Below are positions 6,536-10,305 of a DNA stretch of 10,305 nt, piece after piece. This DNA comes from a bacterium (GTDB taxonomy: Bacteria; Bdellovibrionota_C; UBA2361; SZUA-149): positions 1-10,305 of the forward strand of contig QIGM01000323.1 in NCBI GenBank assembly GCA_003230795.1, in the 5' to 3' direction. The notes beneath the pieces are model-generated. The model searched no databases. It was not told the origin of the DNA and saw only the letters and a list, made by a program, of their open reading frames with translations. Every line of letters begins with the position of its first letter. Within the stretch, counting starts at the first letter, position 1. A program made the translations under genes and the position numbers.

Positions 6536-7474
6536 ATGTCTGAATTAATGGGCGTCGCAATCGTCTTATTCGTCCTTGTCGCGATTATCGTATATAAAAC
6601 CGCCGTAGTAGTACCACAGCAATACGCATACGTTGTCCAACGGCTCGGTAAGTATCACCGAACCTTGGGCGCTGGATTTCACATTCTCGTCCCCTTTATT
6701 GATATCATTGCGTACCGACACACGCTCAAAGAACGCGCGGTAGATATCCACCGACAAATCTGTATCACTCGAGACAACGTCCAAGTTGAAATCGATGGAG
6801 TCCTCTATATTCAGGTGCTTGATCCAGAAAGAGCGTCGTACGGCATCGCAAACTACGAATTTGCGATTTCCCAGCTTGCACAAACCACACTCCGTAGTGA
6901 AGTCGGTAAAATTGATCTCGACCGCACCTTCGAAGAGCGAGCGCATGTGAACGTGAGTGTTGTTCATGAAATCGACAAAGCTGCCGAACCCTGGGGTGTA
7001 AAGGTGCTTCGTTATGAAATCAAGGACATCAATCCTCCAGAAGACGTCTTAAGCGCGATGGAAAAGCAGATGCGAGCCGAGAGAGAGAAGAGAGCGACTG
7101 TTCTCGACTCGGAAGCTGCTCGTGACTCAGAGGTAAACCGCGCCGAAGGGCATCGTCAGGGAGTTGTTCTCGCGAGTGAGGCGCAGCGCCAGAAACAAAT
7201 AAACGAGGCCCAAGGAGAAGCAGAAGCGATTCTCGCGATTGCGAAAGCAACGGCTGAAGGAATAAACGAAATCGCCACAGCCGTTTCCTCCGAAGGTGGA
7301 GACCAGGCAATGGAACTTAGAATCGCCGAGCAATACATAACGCGCTTTGGCGAGATTGCACGAACCGGCAATACTATTGTTCTTCCCGCGAATCTTGCCG
7401 ATGTCGGTTCGATGATTGAAATGGCGAAAGGCCTACTCAAGGACAAGAAGGGGCCTGGTAACGCTCCGACTTAA
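6536..7474 (+). CDS. SPFH/stomatin-like membrane scaffold protein (QmcA class)
   Basis: A 312-residue stomatin/prohibitin-family protein of the QmcA type. It should anchor to the inner membrane through one N-terminal helix (about residues 5-25) and oligomerise into rings or microdomains with the NfeD partner encoded just upstream. The SPFH domain (about 26-180) shows the typical VVPQQYAYVVQRLGKYHRTL opening, GFHILVPFIDIIAYRHTLKE, and ITRDNVQVEIDGVLYIQVLDP with NYEFAISQLAQTTLRSEVGK. It ends with WGVKVLRYEIKDINPP, a conserved block of the class. A charged helical coiled coil (about 180-250; AREKRAT- and AEGHRQG-type heptads) follows, then a hydrophobic oligomerisation helix and a polar tail. 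Length and order are normal. The stop codon is followed by a large stem-loop region. Confidence 0.94.
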   Translation: MSELMGVAIVLFVLVAIIVYKTAVVVPQQYAYVVQRLGKYHRTLGAGFHILVPFIDIIAYRHTLKERAVDIHRQICITRDNVQVEIDGVLYIQVLDPERASYGIANYEFAISQLAQTTLRSEVGKIDLDRTFEERAHVNVSVVHEIDKAAEPWGVKVLRYEIKDINPPEDVLSAMEKQMRAEREKRATVLDSEAARDSEVNRAEGHRQGVVLASEAQRQKQINEAQGEAEAILAIAKATAEGINEIATAVSSEGGDQAMELRIAEQYITRFGEIARTGNTIVLPANLADVGSMIEMAKGLLKDKKGPGNAPT

Positions 7475-7478
7475 ATTC

Positions 7479-7522
7479 TAAACTTACGCAAAAAAAATCC
7501 CGACCGGTTTTTGCGGTGTTTA
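7479..7522 (+). terminator. Stem-loop directly after the stomatin stop codon, possible terminator
   Basis: CGCAAAAA (7487-7494) pairs perfectly with TTTTTGCG (7508-7515), and the outer TAAAC (7479-7483) pairs with GTTTA (7518-7522) across a small asymmetric internal loop. The 13-base loop is ATCCCGACCGG-like. It starts five bases after the stop codon, a typical position for an operon end. The usual U-tract is inside the stem rather than after it, so termination efficiency is uncertain; it may instead protect the mRNA 3' end. Confidence 0.45.
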
Positions 7523-7571
7523 CGTAGAAAAAGAGCCTACGTGGCGACTGAACGTTCCCCCCGAAGGGGAC
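7522..7571. repeat. Two further small hairpins after the nfeD-stomatin unit
   Basis: ACGTAG (7522-7527) and CTACGT (7537-7542) form six-base perfect arms around a nine-base loop. TCCCC (7556-7560) and GGGGA (7566-7570) form a second stem with loop CCGAA. Together with the preceding stem-loop they make about 90 nt with three consecutive hairpins. Confidence 0.45.
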
Positions 7572-7595
7572 AAAGAGGTCATCACAAGACACTGC

Positions 7596-7614
7596 AAAAA
7601 TCGATCAGATTTTT
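7596..7614. terminator. A/T-rich inverted repeat, weak terminator candidate
   Basis: AAAAATC (7596-7602) and GATTTTT (7608-7614) are perfect seven-base arms around GATCA, with one more T after. The run of A before and T after the loop is symmetric, so it could act on either strand, but the stem has only one G-C pair and would be weak. Confidence 0.3.
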
Positions 7615-7654
7615 TCCACCCGGTATGCATACGCCAATCGGGAGTGCTAGTACC

Positions 7655-7691
7655 GAACGTAAAGAAATAATAATAATATAATGGTGTGATG
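7655..7691 (-). repeat. Copy C: diverged, inverted copy of the dispersed element, overlapping the ettA start
   Basis: Read on the plus strand this is the reverse complement of copies A and B. Exact blocks AACGTAAAGAAA (7656-7667) and GTGTGATGA (7684-7692, last base included) occur in the same order and nearly the same spacing (three extra bases here) as in the complement of copy A. The palindromic arms of the core are not kept on the right side. The second block contains the ATG start codon of ettA. Confidence 0.5.
7677..7682 (+). promoter_or_regulatory. Perfect TATAAT -10 box immediately before the ettA start
   Basis: TATAAT ends six bases before the ATG at 7689, within an A/T-rich run of TAA triplets. 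If used, transcription would begin at or next to the start codon and give a leaderless mRNA. No consensus -35 is seen at the matching distance (CGAACG at 7654-7659), and no Shine-Dalgarno precedes the ATG. Confidence 0.45.
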
Positions 7692-9371
7692 AGTAACGAT
7701 AAGACTGTAATTTATAGCATGATGGGTGTTGGAAAAATCCATCCCCCAAAACGACAAGTACTTCGTGATATTTCACTTTCCTATTTCTACGGGGCAAAAA
7801 TCGGCGTCCTAGGATTAAACGGATCTGGAAAAAGTACGCTCCTAAAGATCATGGCTGGAGTGGAAAAGGACTTCATCGGGGAAGCTCATCTTTCCGATGG
7901 CTATACCGTGGGCTTTCTCGCACAAGAGCCGGAACTCCAAGCAGACAAGACCGTCAAGCAGATCGTTCAGGAAGCCGCACAAGAAACGGTCGACCTCCTG
8001 GCTCGCTTCGAAGAAGTGAATCTTAAATTTGCCGAAGAACTTAGTGACACAGAAATGGAGAAAGTCACTGAGGAACAAGCGAAACTGATGGAGAAACTCG
8101 AGGAGCTCGATGCTTGGACGCTTGACGATAAGCTAAACTTCGCCATGGAAGCGCTTCGATGCCCACCGCCTGATCAGCTAGCCAGCACGCTTTCTGGAGG
8201 AGAGCGACGCAGAACCGCCTTATGCCGCCTACTGATTAGCGAGCCGGATATCTTACTCCTCGACGAACCCACTAACCACCTCGACGCCGAATCAATACAA
8301 TGGCTCGAACGTCATCTCCAGGAGTACAAAGGCACCGTAATTGCGGTCACTCACGATCGCTATTTTCTCGACAATGTTGCCGGTTGGATTTTGGAACTCG
8401 ATCGAGGTCACGGCATTCCTTGGAAAGGAAACTACTCCTCATGGCTTGAGCAAAAGGCTAATCGTCTCAAAGTCGAAGAAAAGAGCGGACAGAAAAGAGC
8501 AAAAACTCTTCAGCGGGAACTCGAGTGGATTTCGATGTCACCCAAAGCACGGCACGCCAAGAGCAAGGCCAGGATTACCTCTTACGAAAACCTCTTGAAT
8601 CAAGAAACCGAAAGCCTCGCGAAGGACCTGCAAATCTTTATCCCGCCGGGCCCTCGCCTCGGGGACAAAGTGCTAATCGCCGAGGGCATCTCCAAGTCTT
8701 ATGGGGAAAAGCTCTTATATAAAGACCTTAGTTTTTCCTTACCCCCCGGCGGTATCGTCGGCATCGTTGGTCCCAACGGCGCAGGAAAGAGTACGCTCTT
8801 TAAGCTGATGACCGGCGAAGAAACACCGGACGAAGGTAAATTTATCACCGGAGACACAGTACATTTGGGCTACATGGAACAAAGTCGAGAAGCTTTGAGC
8901 CCAGACAAGACCGTATGGGACGTCATCTCCGACGGACTTGATATCGTCACCCTTGATAAGCAAGAAGTAAATTCACGAGCGTACGTCGCACGTTTTAACT
9001 TCAACGGGTCTGATCAGCAAAAGCGTGTTTCAGAACTCTCAGGTGGAGAAAGAAACCGAGTCCAGCTCGCGCTCTTGCTGAAGTCCGGCGCGAACCTTAT
9101 CCTTCTAGATGAGCCGACCAACGACCTCGATGTTAATACGCTTAGAGCTTTAGAAGAGGGCTTAGAAAATTTCGCAGGTTGTGCCGCAGTCATTACCCAC
9201 GATCGCTGGTTTCTCGATCGCATCGCGACCCACATTCTCGCCTTTGAAGGAGAGAGTAAGGTGGTGTGGTACGATGGTAATTATACTGAGTATGAAGAGG
9301 ATCGAAAAAGGCGTTTGGGTGCTGAGGCCGAGACTCCTAAGAGAATTCGTTACGCTAAGATCGCTCGGTAG
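7689..9371 (+). CDS. ettA: EttA-type ABC-F translation factor
   Basis: The energy-dependent translational throttle, a cytoplasmic ABC-F ATPase that binds the ribosomal E site and gates entry into elongation according to ADP/ATP. From ATG 7689 it is 560 residues (E. coli EttA: 555) and matches that protein over its whole length. Domain 1 has Walker A GLNGSGKST (42-50), signature LSGGE (168-172), Walker B ILLLDEP with Glu193, and switch His222. An inserted helical arm spans about 90-145. The linker from about 245 to 325 (SSWLEQK..., LEWISMSPKARHAKSKAR) is the P-site tRNA interaction motif. Domain 2 has GPNGAGKST (361-369), LSGGE (450-454), ILLDEP with Glu475, and His504. The C-terminus KRIRYAKIAR also matches. 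GTG 7686 is an alternative start; TAA at 7674-7676 excludes any earlier one. Confidence 0.96.
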   Translation: MSNDKTVIYSMMGVGKIHPPKRQVLRDISLSYFYGAKIGVLGLNGSGKSTLLKIMAGVEKDFIGEAHLSDGYTVGFLAQEPELQADKTVKQIVQEAAQETVDLLARFEEVNLKFAEELSDTEMEKVTEEQAKLMEKLEELDAWTLDDKLNFAMEALRCPPPDQLASTLSGGERRRTALCRLLISEPDILLLDEPTNHLDAESIQWLERHLQEYKGTVIAVTHDRYFLDNVAGWILELDRGHGIPWKGNYSSWLEQKANRLKVEEKSGQKRAKTLQRELEWISMSPKARHAKSKARITSYENLLNQETESLAKDLQIFIPPGPRLGDKVLIAEGISKSYGEKLLYKDLSFSLPPGGIVGIVGPNGAGKSTLFKLMTGEETPDEGKFITGDTVHLGYMEQSREALSPDKTVWDVISDGLDIVTLDKQEVNSRAYVARFNFNGSDQQKRVSELSGGERNRVQLALLLKSGANLILLDEPTNDLDVNTLRALEEGLENFAGCAAVITHDRWFLDRIATHILAFEGESKVVWYDGNYTEYEEDRKRRLGAEAETPKRIRYAKIAR

Positions 9372-9391
9372 GCGTATAGGTTTGGATTGAT

Positions 9392-9473
9392 GTGAATGGG
9401 CTTGGTGTCTGTCTCTCCGGGCCAGGTGACTTACGCACCTGTTCCCTACGAGACAGACACCAAGCCCATTCAC
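9392..9473. repeat. 82-bp nested hairpin with perfect 24-bp arms (REP/MITE-like)
   Basis: Arms at 9392-9415 and 9450-9473 are perfectly complementary over 24 bases. Inside, GGG (9419-9421) can pair with CCC (9444-9446), and CAGGTG (9423-9428) pairs with CACCTG (9436-9441) around a seven-base loop. The result is one long imperfect hairpin starting 20 bases after the ettA stop. No T-run follows, so it is not a standard intrinsic terminator, though it could act as one or protect the mRNA. The GGTGTCTGTC core of the arm recalls palindromic repeats I associate with REP-associated (Y1/RAYT) transposases; that link is from memory. Confidence 0.85.
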
Positions 9474-9619
9474 CCGCTCAGCATTCTCTGACGTCCACAG
9501 GTCTTCTTTCCTGGGCCTTCTCCCCCGCTCCGACCACATCTTGACCCAACTTGACGTTGTCAAAAGCCCAGATTGGTCGAATTTCTACGACAAAATCGTT
9601 AAGTTCGATCAAGATCTTG

Positions 9620-9639
9620 CCGTTATACAATACGGAGAG
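9620..9639 (+). promoter_or_regulatory. -10-like TACAAT and Shine-Dalgarno before the coiled-coil gene
   Basis: TACAAT (9626-9631) is a plausible -10, though no good -35 is seen upstream. It lies inside the near-palindrome CCGTTATACAATACGG (9620-9635). GGAGAG (9634-9639) is a good ribosome binding site five bases before ATG 9645, which fixes that start rather than the GTG at 9639. Promoter and ribosome site are so close that the leader would be very short if this -10 is used. Confidence 0.4.
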
Positions 9640-9644
9640 TGGTT

Positions 9645-10223
9645 ATGAACAATCTTGTAGCAATCCTAACAGTTGGCAGCACTGGCTTCGCGATACTAAT
9701 TTTCGTGACAATACTCTATCGTCGAGACTCTGCCATGAAGACGCTTTCCAAAAGGATTGCCTACCTCGACCGAACCATAGATGAGTACAACGAAAGAATT
9801 CGCATCATTGATACTCAAGCACATGATTATATGTGCTCCCTTGGAGCAGACGGCAGTAAGCTCATCACCGAAATCAAAAACATGGCGATGGCTATAAATT
9901 GCCTTGTCGACGAAGTTGGGAGCCTTATAGCTACCCGAGATTTAGGGGCATTGCATGAAGCCCAACTACTGCTTGATGGTTCTCACCAGGAACAACTAAA
10001 CGCTGCTCAGAACTATGACGGCACCGTGACCCAACGCTACATCTTACCGCCAAACTGGGAGCAGGACCTTGAGCAAATGATTCAACACGCCGGCATTGAA
10101 ATCTCCAAGGCTTCACAGAACGCTGCGCAAAGCGGTGTCCCTAAAAGGAAGAAAGAGAACTCTACTATATTCAGTTTGTTCAAAGCCGGGATACGACTTA
10201 AAAATCGCCCCTATCGTTGGTAG
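9645..10223 (+). CDS. Membrane-anchored coiled-coil protein, unknown function
   Basis: I do not recognise this 192-residue protein. A single hydrophobic helix covers about residues 4-24 (LVAILTVGSTGFAILIFVTIL), followed by YRRD, so the bulk should be cytoplasmic by the positive-inside rule. Residues about 28-60 (MKTLSKRIAYLDRTIDEYNERIRII) have heptad-like spacing and probably form a coiled coil. The region to about 120 remains helical, with Cys63 and Cys86. The C-terminal third is polar and ends in a strongly basic tail (PKRKKE, then RLKNRPYRW). This layout resembles small bacterial envelope or chemotaxis-like accessory proteins, but no motif assigns it. GGAGAG supports the ATG. It stands alone after the 9392-9473 hairpin, and repeat copy B begins 37 bases after its stop. 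Confidence 0.8.
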   Translation: MNNLVAILTVGSTGFAILIFVTILYRRDSAMKTLSKRIAYLDRTIDEYNERIRIIDTQAHDYMCSLGADGSKLITEIKNMAMAINCLVDEVGSLIATRDLGALHEAQLLLDGSHQEQLNAAQNYDGTVTQRYILPPNWEQDLEQMIQHAGIEISKASQNAAQSGVPKRKKENSTIFSLFKAGIRLKNRPYRW

Positions 10224-10260
10224 GTCAGCTTACAGCAAAAAACCCCATCCCCGGCGGTTC

Positions 10261-10305
10261 TATAGTCATCACACTATAGATTTCCTGTTTCCTTACGTTC
10301 GTTTC
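10261..10305 (+). repeat. Copy B of the dispersed 45-bp element, reaching the window edge
   Basis: It aligns without gaps with 1404-1448, at 39 of 45 positions by my count. Its core is a perfect inverted repeat: TATAGT (10261-10266) and ACTATA (10273-10278) around CATCAC. The match continues to the last base of the window, so the full element may be longer. By analogy with copy A, it may lie upstream of a plus-strand gene beyond the edge. Confidence 0.75.

Noticed and set aside
6566..6967. A 133-codon minus-strand frame inside the stomatin gene
   Set aside because: Antisense shadow of a strongly conserved SPFH domain.
7541..7554. GGCGACTGAACG occurs both here and at the start of the window (about 4-15)
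   Set aside because: Only 12 bases match, one copy is inside the transglycosylase coding sequence, and the flanks differ. Chance is the simplest reading.
9162..9563. A 133-codon minus-strand frame across the ettA end and the hairpin
   Set aside because: It covers the conserved C-terminus of EttA antisense and reads through the inverted repeat; no domain is seen.
9551..9784. A 77-codon plus-strand frame before the coiled-coil gene
   Set aside because: It overlaps the coiled-coil gene in another frame, has no ribosome binding site and no recognisable composition. The gene at 9645 has a clear Shine-Dalgarno.
10222..10275. A 14-codon minus-strand frame starting at the ATG inside repeat copy B
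   Set aside because: Too short, with no ribosome binding site. The matching frame in copy A stops after five codons, so the ATG belongs to the element and not to a conserved peptide.
1..10305. CRISPR arrays, tRNA or rRNA genes, transposase or phage genes
   Set aside because: Looked for regular repeat-spacer patterns, cloverleaf-type tRNA ends and mobile-element coding motifs; none was found by eye.

Overview
The window reads as ordinary chromosomal DNA of a Gram-negative bacterium. The evidence is a periplasmic lytic transglycosylase, a lipoprotein with a lipobox, an NfeD/stomatin pair, a YjgR-type HerA-like ATPase and an EttA-type ABC-F protein very close to the E. coli protein. Base composition looks near-balanced and I see no obvious compositional break. 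The gene mix would suit a proteobacterial or former deltaproteobacterial lineage (for example Bdellovibrio- or Myxococcus-like), but the sequence alone does not fix the taxon.

Layout, left to right. Positions 1-590 (minus) hold the start and most of an SLT lytic transglycosylase that runs off the left edge; this gene is intact as far as it can be seen. Positions 746-1351 (minus) encode a short DUF445 membrane protein. A divergent promoter region follows, then a GT-C (ArnT/PMT-like) membrane glycosyltransferase (1480-3231, plus) and a LEA14-like lipoprotein (3304-3855, plus). These converge on a minus-strand pair: a 61-residue membrane protein (3888-4073) downstream of a DUF853/YjgR ATPase (4141-5607). 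A 445-bp divergent intergenic region leads to the plus-strand nfeD-stomatin pair (6053-6481, 6536-7474). Next come a hairpin-rich gap, an ettA-like gene (7689-9371), a long perfect inverted repeat, and an unrecognised membrane-anchored coiled-coil protein (9645-10223).

How the genes relate. Most products act at the envelope: peptidoglycan cleavage, lipid-linked sugar transfer, a lipoprotein, and an SPFH scaffold with its NfeD partner. EttA acts on ribosomes and the YjgR-like ATPase is of unclear role. I see no defence system, phage module, secretion cluster or biosynthetic cluster.

The most interesting material is non-coding. A roughly 45-bp sequence at 1404-1448 recurs at 10261-10305 (39 of 45 positions identical by eye), and a third, diverged and inverted copy sits at about 7655-7691, overlapping the ettA start. 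An 82-bp nested hairpin with perfect 24-bp arms lies just after ettA and looks like a REP/MITE-type element. Smaller signals are a 15-bp in-frame duplication that doubles the lipobox, an 11-bp tandem repeat upstream of the transglycosylase, and a possible leaderless ettA start. No clearly new multi-gene system is visible.
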